A DNA stretch of 23,387 nt from Bacteroidota bacterium (GTDB lineage: Bacteria > Bacteroidota > Bacteroidia > Bacteroidales > Bacteroidaceae), in contig JAEZKJ010000097.1 of assembly GCA_023415545.1 (NCBI GenBank), positions 1-23,387 of the forward strand, read 5' to 3'. The notes beneath the pieces were generated by a model. That model made no database searches and was not told the origin of the DNA. It was given only the letters and a program-made list of their open reading frames with translations. The position numbers and the translations under genes are program-made. Below are positions 14,339-23,214 of the stretch, one piece after another (position 1 is the first letter of the stretch; each line of letters opens with the position of its first letter).

Positions 14339-14560
14339 ATGTACTGGACATTAGAATTGGCCTCAAAATTAGAAGATGCTCCATGGCCTGCTACAAAAGA
14401 TGAGCTAATCGATTATGCAATGCGTTCTGGCGCACCTCTTGAAGTAATAGAAAATTTACAAGAGATGGAGGATGAAGGCGAGATATATGAGAGTATTGAA
14501 GATATTTGGCCTGATTATCCAAGCAAAGAAGATTTCTTCTTTAACGAGGAGGAATATTAA
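14339..14560 (+). CDS. DUF2795 domain protein, small and acidic
   Basis: A 73-residue protein with 22 Asp/Glu and only 4 Lys/Arg. The block APWPATKDELIDYAMRSGAPLEVIENLQ corresponds to the DUF2795 pattern (PATK-EL-x-YA-x4-AP-x-EVI). The C-terminus (IWPDYPSKEDFFFNEEEY) is aromatic and acidic. There is no signal peptide or membrane segment. The family's function is unknown; a small acidic helical protein may bind a partner protein rather than be an enzyme, but that is inference. It has its own promoter and a strong terminator, so it is a monocistronic unit. Confidence 0.87.
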   Translation: MYWTLELASKLEDAPWPATKDELIDYAMRSGAPLEVIENLQEMEDEGEIYESIEDIWPDYPSKEDFFFNEEEY

Positions 14561-14595
14561 GTGATTTGATTGAAATTCACAATAATTTAAATTAT

Positions 14596-14627
14596 AAGCC
14601 TGACTGTAATAGTCAGGCTTTTTTTAT
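14596..14627 (+). terminator. Intrinsic terminator after the DUF2795 gene
   Basis: Perfect 10-bp stem AAGCCTGACT (14596-14605) / AGTCAGGCTT (14611-14620) with loop GTAAT and a run of T directly after. Confidence 0.92.
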
Positions 14628-14720
14628 TTATTTCGTAACAATTATAACTCATAGTTGTTCTACTTTTATGAAATAGTGGATTGAATATGACTTCCTATTT
14701 TATTCATTCTGCTTTTTGCT

Positions 14721-14728
14721 TATATTTG
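14721..14728 (+). promoter_or_regulatory. Probable -7 element of the beta-barrel protein gene
   Basis: TATATTTG matches TAnnTTTG 25 bp before ATG 14754. The -33 position holds TTTT (14698-14701, 19-bp spacer), one base off TTTG. Confidence 0.5.
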
Positions 14729-14753
14729 TTCAAAATTCGTAAAAATTAAGATT

Positions 14754-15323
14754 ATGAAAAAGTTTATTTTATTCTTTGCTTTTGTATCTATGATATTTAT
14801 AAGCATACCTGCAAATGCACAATTGAACTTTGGAGTCAAAGGAGGATTGAATCTTTCTAAATTAGACATTTCAAAAAGCGGACTTACATCAGATAATAAA
14901 ACAGGATGGTTTATAGGGCCTATGGCTGAATTTACAATTCCTATTATTGGCATTGGTGTTGATGCTGCTGCTCTTTATTCTCAATCTCAATTAGGAACAT
15001 CTAAAGGAGATGCTACATTGAAGAGTATTGAAGTTCCCGTAAATTTAAAATGGTCGTTTGGACTTGGAAGTATGTTAGGTGTTTATATTGCTACAGGTCC
15101 TCAGTTTGGCTTTAATGTGGGAGATAGCTGGAAATCTATTTACCATTTAAAGAGAAATAATACTACTTACAATGTAGGTGCCGGTGTGAAACTTATTAAG
15201 CATATTCAAGCCGGAGTTAACTATAATTTTGCTTTGGGAAGAACTGCTACTGTTATCATTGACTCGAAGGAGTATAAAGCAAAAAATAATAGTTGGCAAG
15301 TTTCTTTGGCTTATATCTTCTAA
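14754..15323 (+). CDS. Outer-membrane beta-barrel (porin-like) protein
   Basis: A 189-residue outer membrane protein of the Bacteroidota 'outer membrane beta-barrel' group (PF13568-like). A Sec signal peptide (MKKFILFFAFVSMIFISIPANA, cleavage after ANA) is followed by the typical first strand LNFGVKGGLNLSKLD. Further strands show alternating residues and Gly/aromatic girdles: TGWFIGPMAEFTIP, GVYIATGPQFGFNVG, YNVGAGVKLIKHIQAGVNYNFALG. It ends in an aromatic residue (SLAYIF), the C-terminal strand signal of barrel proteins. The size suggests an eight-strand barrel. The function, structural or small-pore, is not known. It is transcribed from its own promoter; priA begins 23 bp after its stop. 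Confidence 0.9.
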   Translation: MKKFILFFAFVSMIFISIPANAQLNFGVKGGLNLSKLDISKSGLTSDNKTGWFIGPMAEFTIPIIGIGVDAAALYSQSQLGTSKGDATLKSIEVPVNLKWSFGLGSMLGVYIATGPQFGFNVGDSWKSIYHLKRNNTTYNVGAGVKLIKHIQAGVNYNFALGRTATVIIDSKEYKAKNNSWQVSLAYIF

Positions 15324-15346
15324 ATATTATTTTGTAAATTAGCGGC

Positions 15347-17809
15347 ATGAAAAAGTTTGTCGATGTAATATTGCCGCTTCCAATATCAAACCTATATACA
15401 TATTCTCTTGCTGATGATATGCAAGAAAATGTGGATATAGGTTTTCGTGTTGTTGTGCCATTTGGGAAAAAGAAATATTATACAGCAATAGTGGCCAAGG
15501 TACATTACGATAAACCTCAGGATTATGAAGTTAAAGAGGTAGGCGAGGTGCTTGATAATTATCCTATTATTCTTCATGAGCAATTAAAATTTTGGGAATG
15601 GATTGCCTCATACTATCTTTGTACGTTAGGTGATGTATATAAAGCTGCCATTCCTTCCGGACTTAAAATAGAGAGTGAAACTATTGTTGTTTACAATAAA
15701 GAGTTTGTTGCAGACTCTCCTTTATCAGATAAAGAGCAAAAGATTCTTGATATTCTTGAAAATGACAATGAGTTATGTGTAACACAACTCGAAAAGTATA
15801 GTGGCATAAAGAATATATTACGAATAGTTAATCTGTTACTCGATAAGGAGGCTATTTTTATAAAAGAGGAGTTAAAACGAATTTATAAGCCAAAAGTTGA
15901 GATCCGAGTTCGATTAGCTAAAACTGATATTGATGAAATTGAGCTTAATACTCTTTTTGATTCATTACATAGAGCTCAAAAGCAGTTATCTATGCTCATG
16001 AAATATTTGGAACTATCGGAATGGTTTACAGAAAAAAGAGCACAAAAGGAGGTCGCAAAAAATGATTTGATTCAGAAGAGTGGATTATCGGCAACTATTT
16101 TAAAAGAACTTGAAAAAAAAGGTATCCTTGAAACCTACTCTTTCGAAATAGGGCGATTAGTAAACAATGGGAACGACCTGTCGGATATAAATACACTTAA
16201 TGAATTTCAAGTTCAAGCTTACAACTCAATTATTGAAAGTTTTAAAACTAAAGATGTTTGTCTGCTACATGGAGTAACTTCAAGTGGCAAGACTGAAATA
16301 TATATAAATATAATTCAAAAAGCCATTCAAGCCGGTAAACAGGTGTTATACTTATTGCCTGAAATAGCACTCACTACTCAAATGACCGAACGTCTGAAAA
16401 GAGTTTTTGGAGATAGGCTTGGAATCTATCACTCAAAATTTTCCGATTCGGAGAGGGTAGAGATATGGCAGAAACAGTTAAAAGATAACTGTTATGATGT
16501 TATTCTTGGTGTTAGGTCCTCCATATTCCTCCCATTTTCCAATTTGGGATTAGTAATTATTGACGAGGAGCATGAAAATAGTTATAAGCAACAGGATCCT
16601 GCTCCAAGATACCATGCTCGAAGTGCAGCCATTATGCTTGCTTCGCGTTTTCGCGCAAAAGTGCTTTTAGGAACTGCTACACCAAGTGTTGAAAGCTATT
16701 ATAATGCTTTGACAGGAAAATTTGCACTTGTTGAACTTAATGAAAGATATAAAGAGATTGAGTTACCACATATAGAACTTGTGGATATAAAGGAGCTCGC
16801 AAGAAAGAAGATGATGAATGGACCATTTTCACCAACTCTTATAAAACATATGCGTGAAGCGTTAGAGAGAAAAGAGCAGGTTATACTTTTCCAAAATCGA
16901 CGTGGATTTGCTCCAATCATTGAGTGTAGTGTATGTGGCTGGGTTCCTAAGTGTAAAAATTGTGATGTTTCTCTTACTTATCATAAAAACAAAAGTCTTT
17001 TGACATGTCACTATTGTGGATATACATATCAAATGCCTACTATCTGTCCGGCTTGTGCAAATGTAGATCTTAAAAACAGAGGATATGGTACTGAGAGAAT
17101 TGAGGATGATGTTGAAAAATTATTCCCCAATGCTAAAGTTGCACGAATGGACCTTGATACCACCCGTACACGTAGCTCGTATGAAAATATAATTTCCGAG
17201 TTCGAGAAGGGGAATATTGATATACTTATAGGTACCCAAATGATATCAAAAGGGCTTGATTTCGATAATGTGAGTATAGTAGGAATTCTTAATGCAGATA
17301 CTCTTCTCAACTATCCTGACTTTCGAAGCTATGAACGAGCATATCAACTTATGGCACAGGTAGCTGGTAGGGCTGGTAGAAAAAATAAAAGAGGCCTTGT
17401 TGTGCTTCAGACAAAATCGGCTGATGTGCCTGTTATTTTTCAGGTTATCAATAATGATTACCAAGGGATGTTTAATGATCAACTTGAGGAGAGGGAAGCC
17501 TTCAAGTATCCACCATTCTATAAATTGATTTATGTATATATAAAACATCGTAATGAGGATGTTACAATAAGAGCTGCCGAGGCTGTAGCAACAATATTGC
17601 GTACAGGTTTGGGAGATAGAGTATTAGGACCTGACAAACCTGCTGTTGCACGAATACAGAACCTTCATATCAGGAAGATACTAGTTAAGATAGATAATAG
17701 TATATCTATCTCAAAAGTTCGTGACTACCTTATATCTGTACAGAAAAGCATTAATGCTGATGAGGCATTCCGATCGGTAACGATCTATTATGATGTTGAT
17801 CCAATGTAA
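15347..17809 (+). CDS. priA: Primosomal protein N' (PriA, replication restart helicase)
   Basis: Superfamily 2 3'-5' DNA helicase that recognises stalled forks and D-loops and starts reloading of the replicative helicase. It has 820 residues; E. coli PriA has 732. The N-terminal 3'-DNA-binding domain begins FVDVILPLPISNLYTYSL and covers about residues 1-105. Helicase motifs: Walker A GVTSSGKT at 309-316, DEEH at 406-409, GTATPS shortly after, GTQMISKGLDF, and QVAGRAGR in the second lobe. The inserted zinc region has eight cysteines at 527, 530, 536, 539, 554, 557, 567 and 570, two four-Cys sites. The C-terminal domain ends with the DPxKP-like block GDRVLGPDKPAVARI. The gene starts 23 bp after the beta-barrel gene and ends 12 bp before the phosphatase gene. 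Confidence 0.98.
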   Translation: MKKFVDVILPLPISNLYTYSLADDMQENVDIGFRVVVPFGKKKYYTAIVAKVHYDKPQDYEVKEVGEVLDNYPIILHEQLKFWEWIASYYLCTLGDVYKAAIPSGLKIESETIVVYNKEFVADSPLSDKEQKILDILENDNELCVTQLEKYSGIKNILRIVNLLLDKEAIFIKEELKRIYKPKVEIRVRLAKTDIDEIELNTLFDSLHRAQKQLSMLMKYLELSEWFTEKRAQKEVAKNDLIQKSGLSATILKELEKKGILETYSFEIGRLVNNGNDLSDINTLNEFQVQAYNSIIESFKTKDVCLLHGVTSSGKTEIYINIIQKAIQAGKQVLYLLPEIALTTQMTERLKRVFGDRLGIYHSKFSDSERVEIWQKQLKDNCYDVILGVRSSIFLPFSNLGLVIIDEEHENSYKQQDPAPRYHARSAAIMLASRFRAKVLLGTATPSVESYYNALTGKFALVELNERYKEIELPHIELVDIKELARKKMMNGPFSPTLIKHMREALERKEQVILFQNRRGFAPIIECSVCGWVPKCKNCDVSLTYHKNKSLLTCHYCGYTYQMPTICPACANVDLKNRGYGTERIEDDVEKLFPNAKVARMDLDTTRTRSSYENIISEFEKGNIDILIGTQMISKGLDFDNVSIVGILNADTLLNYPDFRSYERAYQLMAQVAGRAGRKNKRGLVVLQTKSADVPVIFQVINNDYQGMFNDQLEEREAFKYPPFYKLIYVYIKHRNEDVTIRAAEAVATILRTGLGDRVLGPDKPAVARIQNLHIRKILVKIDNSISISKVRDYLISVQKSINADEAFRSVTIYYDVDPM

Positions 17810-17821
17810 TAAAAGTAAAAG

Positions 17822-18292
17822 ATGAAAAAGATATTGTTTGTCTGTTTAGGAAATATTTGTCGCTCTTCTACAGCAGAAGAGGTTTTTAGAGTACTTGCCG
17901 AAAAGGAGGGGCATAATGATTTTTTTGTTGATTCAGCCGGAATATTAAGCTATCATAGAGGCGAACTTCCTGACCCACGAATGCGTATGCATGCTTCTCG
18001 AAGGGGTTATAACCTCACACATCGTTCTCGTCCTGTCGAGACTGATGATTTCTTTGAGTTCGATATGATTATTGGTATGGATGATAGCAATATTGATAGA
18101 CTTAAGGAGAAAGCTCCTGATGTAGAGAGCATGAATAAAATATACAGAATGACAGATTTTTGTGTAAATAAGATTGCTGATTATGTTCCCGATCCATATT
18201 ATGGAGGTGCTCAAGGATTTGAAAATGTACTAGATATTTTAGAAGATGCCTGCCAAGGGCTTTTAGATAGTATAAAAAAACCGGAGAGATAG
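17822..18292 (+). CDS. Low-molecular-weight protein tyrosine phosphatase
   Basis: Cytoplasmic phosphatase of the LMW-PTP fold, 156 residues. The P-loop CLGNICRS gives the CX5R signature with nucleophile Cys8 and Arg14. The general acid Asp124 lies in the DPYYGG loop, and both partner tyrosines are present. It begins 12 nt after priA and is probably co-transcribed with it. In many bacteria such enzymes pair with a tyrosine kinase in capsule regulation; no kinase or capsule gene is nearby, so the substrate is open. The stop codon falls in the loop of the terminator hairpin. Confidence 0.95.
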   Translation: MKKILFVCLGNICRSSTAEEVFRVLAEKEGHNDFFVDSAGILSYHRGELPDPRMRMHASRRGYNLTHRSRPVETDDFFEFDMIIGMDDSNIDRLKEKAPDVESMNKIYRMTDFCVNKIADYVPDPYYGGAQGFENVLDILEDACQGLLDSIKKPER

Positions 18293-18315
18293 TTCTACTC
18301 CGGTTTTTTTATACT
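18269..18315. terminator. Bidirectional terminator overlapping the phosphatase gene end
   Basis: Perfect 18-bp inverted repeat: AGTATAAAAAAACCGGAG (18269-18286) and its complement at 18298-18315, with an 11-nt loop. Each arm carries a 7-base A or T run next to the GC-rich core, so both strands give hairpin plus U-tract. The left arm is inside the phosphatase gene, whose stop codon is in the loop, and the right arm touches the stop codon of the 7TM-HD gene at 18316. Confidence 0.9.
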
Positions 18316-20373
18316 CTATTTCTTAAGTTCAGGATAGCTTATTCGAGTGTGATACATCGTTTTCAGCTTTTCCTTAAATTCAGATTTAATATTATATATA
18401 TCGAGGAACGTGATAGGGCACTCTTCAAAATAGCCCTCACTTACTTGAGTATCGACAATTTTGTCGACTAAATTACTAATGTTCTCCTCTGTATATTCAG
18501 GCATACTTCTTGATGCTGCCTCTACTGAATCGGCCATCATCATAATTGCTTGTTCTTTAGTAAATGGATTTGGTCCAGGATACATAAATAGTGATTTATC
18601 TATCTCTTCATCAGGGTTCTCGTTTTGATATGAGATGTAGAAATATTTAGTAAGACCCTTCCCATGATGAGTACTTATAAAGTTTTTTATCGATTGAGGC
18701 AAATTGTTTTTATCAGCAAGTTTCAATCCGTCAGTAATGTGGCTTATTACCACCTGAGCACTTTGTTGGTATGACAGATTTTTGTGAGGATTTACACCCG
18801 ATTGATTTTCGGTGAAAAAAGCAGGGTTAACAGTTTTACCAATATCATGATATAAAGCCCCAGTTCTCACTAACTGACTATTTGCTCCAATCCTATTGGC
18901 TGCAGCCGAAGCCAAATTGGCAACTTGAAGAGAGTGTTGGAAAGTTCCAGGTGCAACTTCTGACATCTCTCGAAGAATCTTATTATTAATGTTCGATAAC
19001 TCCACCAATGTTACATTAGATGTGAATCCAAATATCTTTTCAAGGATAAATAGTAGTGGGTATGCAAAAAGAAGCAGAACACCATTTATCATAAAATAGA
19101 TGTACATTCGTGTATTTAATCTTGTAAGATCATTTTCATTTATCAGCTCAAGAGCAAAATAGAGCAGTGCATAACTAATGAACACGAAGATAGCGGTGCG
19201 TATAAGTTGTGAACGCTGTGACAATTCACGTAAACTATATATTGCTATCATTGCTGCTACTAATTGCAGTAATATAAATTCATATGGGAATCTAAGTGTT
19301 ACAGATGTTATCATGATAATTGTAGAACTAATCATGAATGCTGTTCTTGAGTCAAGGAACACCCCAACTATGATAGGTATCATAGCATAAGGGACGATAT
19401 AAACATTAAACAGATTCTGTTCTACCATAATTGAAGTTATCACAGGGAATACCATTAGCAAAGAGAAAAGAAGAGTTAACCCACCTTTACGTTTGTAATA
19501 ATCTTTCCTGGATATTTCCAAGTAAAGCATGAAACATAAAACGAAAACACCTACAAATAATATCTCTCCGGCAAGTGTCATTCTTGTCTCCTCAAGAGTT
19601 CCACTTTTTTTACTCCACTCTAATTCAAGCGACTGAAGGATGTTGTATGTATGTTCATTAACAATTTCGCCTCTATCTATAATTTTTTGACCAGATATAA
19701 CATATCCACTTGCACCCGATATAGAGGATAAAAGTTCTTTTCGAGCAATATCCGATCTCTCCTTATCGAATGTTATATTGGGAGTAAGGTAGTTGTTTAA
19801 ATTACATTTCTGCAGTAAACTTTTTATAAACTGAAATTGAACGGCATTAATAATCTTTTCGTATGCCTCTTTAACAGTGAGCAGTTGAGATAAGCTATGT
19901 GTTGAAGCGGTTGTTTTGTTAACAAGACGGAAAGATTTTACACTATCTTGCCTAAGTATAGACATATCGCTTCCTGAGATGATACCTTGTTTATACATCT
20001 CTTCAATCATTCTTTCAATAAGAATGAAATCGTCATAACTTGGAATTAAATATTTAAGAGTGTTATTATAATCTTCCCTTAATTTTGTCAACGAACTATT
20101 TTCAACACTATTGTTGATGTTAAGATATGGCTGATATGATGACATCAAACTATCCTGCTCTTTCTTAATTTGCTCTTCACTTTTATATATAGGGAAGTCA
20201 AAAGAAGCTTGAAGCAATCCATATTTCCAAGGTTTATTAATATCAAACTGATAATTGAACTTATCCTCTTGTGGAAGAAAGCTTACAATAACAGTTACTG
20301 TAGTAATAAAAATTAATATTTTATAAACTAAATCCTTGTTAAAAAGCAACTTATGTTTACCTAAAGTATTCAT
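18316..20373 (-). CDS. 7TM-HD membrane phosphohydrolase (PgpH-type, probable c-di-AMP phosphodiesterase)
   Basis: Inner-membrane HD-domain protein of 685 residues with the full 7TMR-HDED / 7TM / HD layout. One membrane segment (residues 15-33) precedes an extracytoplasmic domain (about 34-262, including GYVISGQKIIDRGEIV). Seven further membrane segments lie at about 265-285, 298-317, 326-340, 346-360, 367-381, 391-410 and 424-444. The cytoplasmic HD domain (about 455-685) has His480, His509-Asp510 (HDIGK), His545, His569-His570 and Asp615 (MADSVEAA), the metal ligands of the family. Characterised relatives (Listeria PgpH) hydrolyse c-di-AMP; that activity is inferred here. The extracytoplasmic domain suggests signal input. 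The gene ends on a shared terminator and faces gltX across an 81-bp divergent region with a palindrome. Confidence 0.93.
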   Translation of the reverse strand: MNTLGKHKLLFNKDLVYKILIFITTVTVIVSFLPQEDKFNYQFDINKPWKYGLLQASFDFPIYKSEEQIKKEQDSLMSSYQPYLNINNSVENSSLTKLREDYNNTLKYLIPSYDDFILIERMIEEMYKQGIISGSDMSILRQDSVKSFRLVNKTTASTHSLSQLLTVKEAYEKIINAVQFQFIKSLLQKCNLNNYLTPNITFDKERSDIARKELLSSISGASGYVISGQKIIDRGEIVNEHTYNILQSLELEWSKKSGTLEETRMTLAGEILFVGVFVLCFMLYLEISRKDYYKRKGGLTLLFSLLMVFPVITSIMVEQNLFNVYIVPYAMIPIIVGVFLDSRTAFMISSTIIMITSVTLRFPYEFILLQLVAAMIAIYSLRELSQRSQLIRTAIFVFISYALLYFALELINENDLTRLNTRMYIYFMINGVLLLFAYPLLFILEKIFGFTSNVTLVELSNINNKILREMSEVAPGTFQHSLQVANLASAAANRIGANSQLVRTGALYHDIGKTVNPAFFTENQSGVNPHKNLSYQQSAQVVISHITDGLKLADKNNLPQSIKNFISTHHGKGLTKYFYISYQNENPDEEIDKSLFMYPGPNPFTKEQAIMMMADSVEAASRSMPEYTEENISNLVDKIVDTQVSEGYFEECPITFLDIYNIKSEFKEKLKTMYHTRISYPELKK

Positions 20374-20401
20374 GTCATTATATTTTTGTCCGAAAAATAA
20401 G

Positions 20402-20418
20402 AAAAATCCGGGATTTTT
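20402..20418. promoter_or_regulatory. 17-bp palindrome in the divergent 7TM-HD / gltX promoter region
   Basis: AAAAATCC and GGATTTTT are perfect inverted 8-mers around a single G at 20410. With one unpaired base, further A/T pairing continues on both sides (to about 20394 and 20428). The position, 37-53 bp before gltX and 29-45 bp before the 7TM-HD start, fits an operator site for a dimeric regulator. No regulator is identified. Confidence 0.45.
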
Positions 20419-20454
20419 ACTTTATTTTGCACCGTATTTTATATATAACTCAAA

Positions 20455-21972
20455 ATGTCAGAGAGAAAAGTAAGAGTACGCTTTGCTCCAAGTCCAACAG
20501 GAGCATTGCATATAGGTGGAGTTCGTACCGCTTTATATAACTATTTATTTGCACGTCAAAATGGTGGTGAATTGGTATTTCGTATTGAAGATACTGATTC
20601 AAGTCGTTTTGTACCAGGTGCAGAAGAGTATATTTTAGAATCTTTTAAATGGTTAGGAATAAAGTTTGATGAAGGTGTCTCTTTTGGTGGTAACTATGGA
20701 CCTTACCGTCAATCGGAAAGAAGAGATATTTATAAAAAATTTGTAGATATTCTTCTTGCAGAAAATAAAGCATATATAGCTTTTGATACACCTCAGGAGT
20801 TAGAGGCTAAACGTAACGAAATAGCAAATTTCCAATACGATGCTTCTACAAGATTAGGTATGCGAAACTCATTGACTCTTTCTAAGGAGGAGGTTGATGA
20901 ATTAATAAATAATGGTAATCAATACGTTGTACGTTTCAAAATTGAGCCAAATCAAGAGGTACACGTTAATGATATTATTCGTGGTGATGTTGTTGTCAAC
21001 TCATCTGTATTAGATGATAAGGTTCTTTTCAAGTCAGCTGATCAGTTGCCTACATATCACCTTGCAAATATTGTGGACGATCATTTGATGGAAATTACAC
21101 ACGTTATTCGTGGTGAGGAGTGGCTTCCATCAGCTCCACTTCATGTGTTACTATATAAAGCATTTGGCTGGGAAGATAGTATGCCTGCCTTTGCTCACCT
21201 TCCACTTCTTCTTAAACCAGATGGAAATGGTAAGTTGAGTAAACGAGATGGTGATCGTCTAGGTTTCCCTGTATTCCCATTAGAGTGGCATGACCCAAAA
21301 AGTGGTGAAATCTCTTCGGGATATCGTGAATCAGGATATTTACCTGAAGCGGTAATAAATTTCCTCGCTCTTCTTGGATGGAATCCTGGAACTAATCAGG
21401 AAATTCTCTCTATGGATGAGTTAATAAAATTATTCGATTTGTCTCATTGTAACAAAGCCGGAGCAAAATTCGATTTTGAAAAAGCTAAATGGTTCAATCA
21501 TGAATACATTCTTCTTGCTGATAATAACGAACTTGCCAAAATGTTTATGCCTATTGTTAAAGAACATGGCATTGATGCACCAATGGAAAAAGTCGTTACA
21601 GTTGTTGGCTTGATGAAGGATCGTGTAAGCTTCATGAAGGATTTGTGGGATACCTGTAAATTCTTCTTTGTGGCTCCTGAAAGTTATGATGAGAAGACAA
21701 AGAAAAAACGTTGGAAAGAAGATTCTCCTGAGATGATGCTAGAACTTGCATCAGTATTAGAGAATATTGATGACTTCTCTTTAGAAAATCAGGAAAAGAT
21801 CGTTTTAAAGTGGATAGAAGATAAGGGCTACCATTTAGGAAACATCATGAATGCATTCCGTCTAACTCTTGTTGGAGAAGGTAAGGGGCCTCACATGTTT
21901 CATATATCATCAGTTCTAGGCAAAGAAGAGACTTTGAAGCGCATATATAGAGCTGTTGAGGTACTTAAGTAA
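20455..21972 (+). CDS. gltX: Glutamyl-tRNA synthetase
   Basis: Class I aminoacyl-tRNA synthetase that charges tRNA with glutamate, 505 residues, cytoplasmic. The N-terminal catalytic domain has APSPTGALHIGG (HIGH-type motif His19-Ile20-Gly21-Gly22) and RIEDTDSSR. The KMSKS loop appears as KLSKR at residues 260-264, with the typical GLxE/D-type catalytic residues around THVIRGEEWLPSAP. The anticodon-binding alpha-helical region makes up the last 180 residues or so. Some bacteria also use this enzyme for tRNA-Gln; nothing here decides that. waaA starts 7 bp after the stop, so they form an operon. The upstream 81-bp region is shared with the divergent 7TM-HD gene. Confidence 0.98.
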   Translation: MSERKVRVRFAPSPTGALHIGGVRTALYNYLFARQNGGELVFRIEDTDSSRFVPGAEEYILESFKWLGIKFDEGVSFGGNYGPYRQSERRDIYKKFVDILLAENKAYIAFDTPQELEAKRNEIANFQYDASTRLGMRNSLTLSKEEVDELINNGNQYVVRFKIEPNQEVHVNDIIRGDVVVNSSVLDDKVLFKSADQLPTYHLANIVDDHLMEITHVIRGEEWLPSAPLHVLLYKAFGWEDSMPAFAHLPLLLKPDGNGKLSKRDGDRLGFPVFPLEWHDPKSGEISSGYRESGYLPEAVINFLALLGWNPGTNQEILSMDELIKLFDLSHCNKAGAKFDFEKAKWFNHEYILLADNNELAKMFMPIVKEHGIDAPMEKVVTVVGLMKDRVSFMKDLWDTCKFFFVAPESYDEKTKKKRWKEDSPEMMLELASVLENIDDFSLENQEKIVLKWIEDKGYHLGNIMNAFRLTLVGEGKGPHMFHISSVLGKEETLKRIYRAVEVLK

Positions 21973-21979
21973 TTTTTTA

Positions 21980-23200
21980 ATGATGTTTTATAATTTAGCA
22001 ATATATACATATCTATTTGGAGTCAAAGTAGCTGCTCTGTTTTCCTCGAAACCTTTAAAGATGATTAAAGGCCATATGCAGGTATTTAAAGTGCTTAAAC
22101 AGATAGATAAGAATAAAAAATATATTTGGTTTCATGCAGCCTCACTAGGTGAATTTGAACAGGGAAGACCCTTGATTGAGTATATTCGTAGAAATTATCC
22201 TGAATATGGCATCCTGCAGACATTCTTTTCTCCCTCGGGTTATGAAGTAAGAAAAGATTATAAAGGAGCTGACTTGGTGTGTTATCTACCTTTTGATACT
22301 CCTAATAATGCAAAGCGATTTGTTGAACTTGTAAATCCATGCATGGCTTTCTTTATAAAGTATGAGTTCTGGCAGAACTATCTTGGAGAGCTTAATAAAA
22401 GAGGAATACCTGCATATAGTGTTTCATCTATATTCAGAAGTAATCAAATATTCTTCCGTTGGTATGGTAAAGACTATAGTAAAGTACTAACAAAATTTGA
22501 ACATCTGTTTGTGCAGAATGAGTTATCGAAGCAACTTCTAGCCAAACTTGGCGTGACAAATGTAACAGTGGTAGGAGATACGCGTTTTGATCGTGTTATC
22601 GATATATTTAATGACTCAAAAGAGTTGCCTTTAGTTGCTAAGTTTAAAGGTGATTCTACAACTCTTGTTGTTGGTAGTTCATGGGAGCCAGATGAGGATA
22701 TTATTATAAAATATATTAATGATAATCCTCAATTAAAGTTGATTATTGCTCCACATGTAGTTAATGAATCACACATTAATGATATAATATCAAAGCTTAA
22801 GTGTAAAACAGTTCGATTTACCTCAGCTGATGAGAAAACTGTTTCGGAAGCCGGTTGTTTGATTATTGATTGCTACGGACTTCTCTCATCTATATATAGG
22901 TATGGAGATATTTCATATGTAGGTGGAGGATTTGGGGTTGGAATACATAATGTACTCGAAGCAGCTGTGTATGGTATACCGGTGATTTTCGGCCCTAACA
23001 ATAAGAAGTTTAGAGAAGCTCAACATCTTATTGAGAACAAAGGTGGTTTTGTGATAAATAATAGTGACGATTTCAAATCACTTATGGATAAGTTCCTTTC
23101 CGATAATTCTGCTCTTGCAAAAGCCGGAGAAGCAGCCGGATCATACGTAAAGAATAACTCGGGAGCACTTGAACTTTTAATGAAAATAGTCAAACTTTAA
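21980..23200 (+). CDS. waaA: 3-deoxy-D-manno-octulosonic acid (Kdo) transferase
   Basis: Adds Kdo from CMP-Kdo to lipid IV-A, the first inner-core step of LPS assembly, at the cytoplasmic face of the inner membrane. It has 406 residues, near the usual length (E. coli 425). A hydrophobic N-terminal anchor (YNLAIYTYLFGVKVAALF) is followed by WFHAASLGEFEQ, which contains the catalytic Glu of the family, and by the GT30 blocks FIKYEFWQNYL, AYSVSSIFR and GDTRFDRV. The second lobe has VVGSSWEPDEDI, GGFGVGIHNVLEAAVYGIPVIFGP, the nucleotide-sugar site. I chose ATG 21980, 7 nt after the gltX stop; the TTG at 21956 would overlap gltX and adds non-conserved residues. ATG 21983 is an alternative. A terminator follows. 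Confidence 0.95.
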   Translation: MMFYNLAIYTYLFGVKVAALFSSKPLKMIKGHMQVFKVLKQIDKNKKYIWFHAASLGEFEQGRPLIEYIRRNYPEYGILQTFFSPSGYEVRKDYKGADLVCYLPFDTPNNAKRFVELVNPCMAFFIKYEFWQNYLGELNKRGIPAYSVSSIFRSNQIFFRWYGKDYSKVLTKFEHLFVQNELSKQLLAKLGVTNVTVVGDTRFDRVIDIFNDSKELPLVAKFKGDSTTLVVGSSWEPDEDIIIKYINDNPQLKLIIAPHVVNESHINDIISKLKCKTVRFTSADEKTVSEAGCLIIDCYGLLSSIYRYGDISYVGGGFGVGIHNVLEAAVYGIPVIFGPNNKKFREAQHLIENKGGFVINNSDDFKSLMDKFLSDNSALAKAGEAAGSYVKNNSGALELLMKIVKL

Positions 23201-23214
23201 GCATAACATACACA

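Noticed and set aside
15305..15334. Possible priA promoter: TTTG and TTATTTTG with an 18-bp spacer
   Set aside because: One base off the -7 consensus and only 12 bp before the start codon; too weak to list, though it would make priA nearly leaderless.
21956..21979. TTG start of waaA inside gltX
   Set aside because: ATG codons lie just after the gltX stop, and the extra eight residues have no family support.
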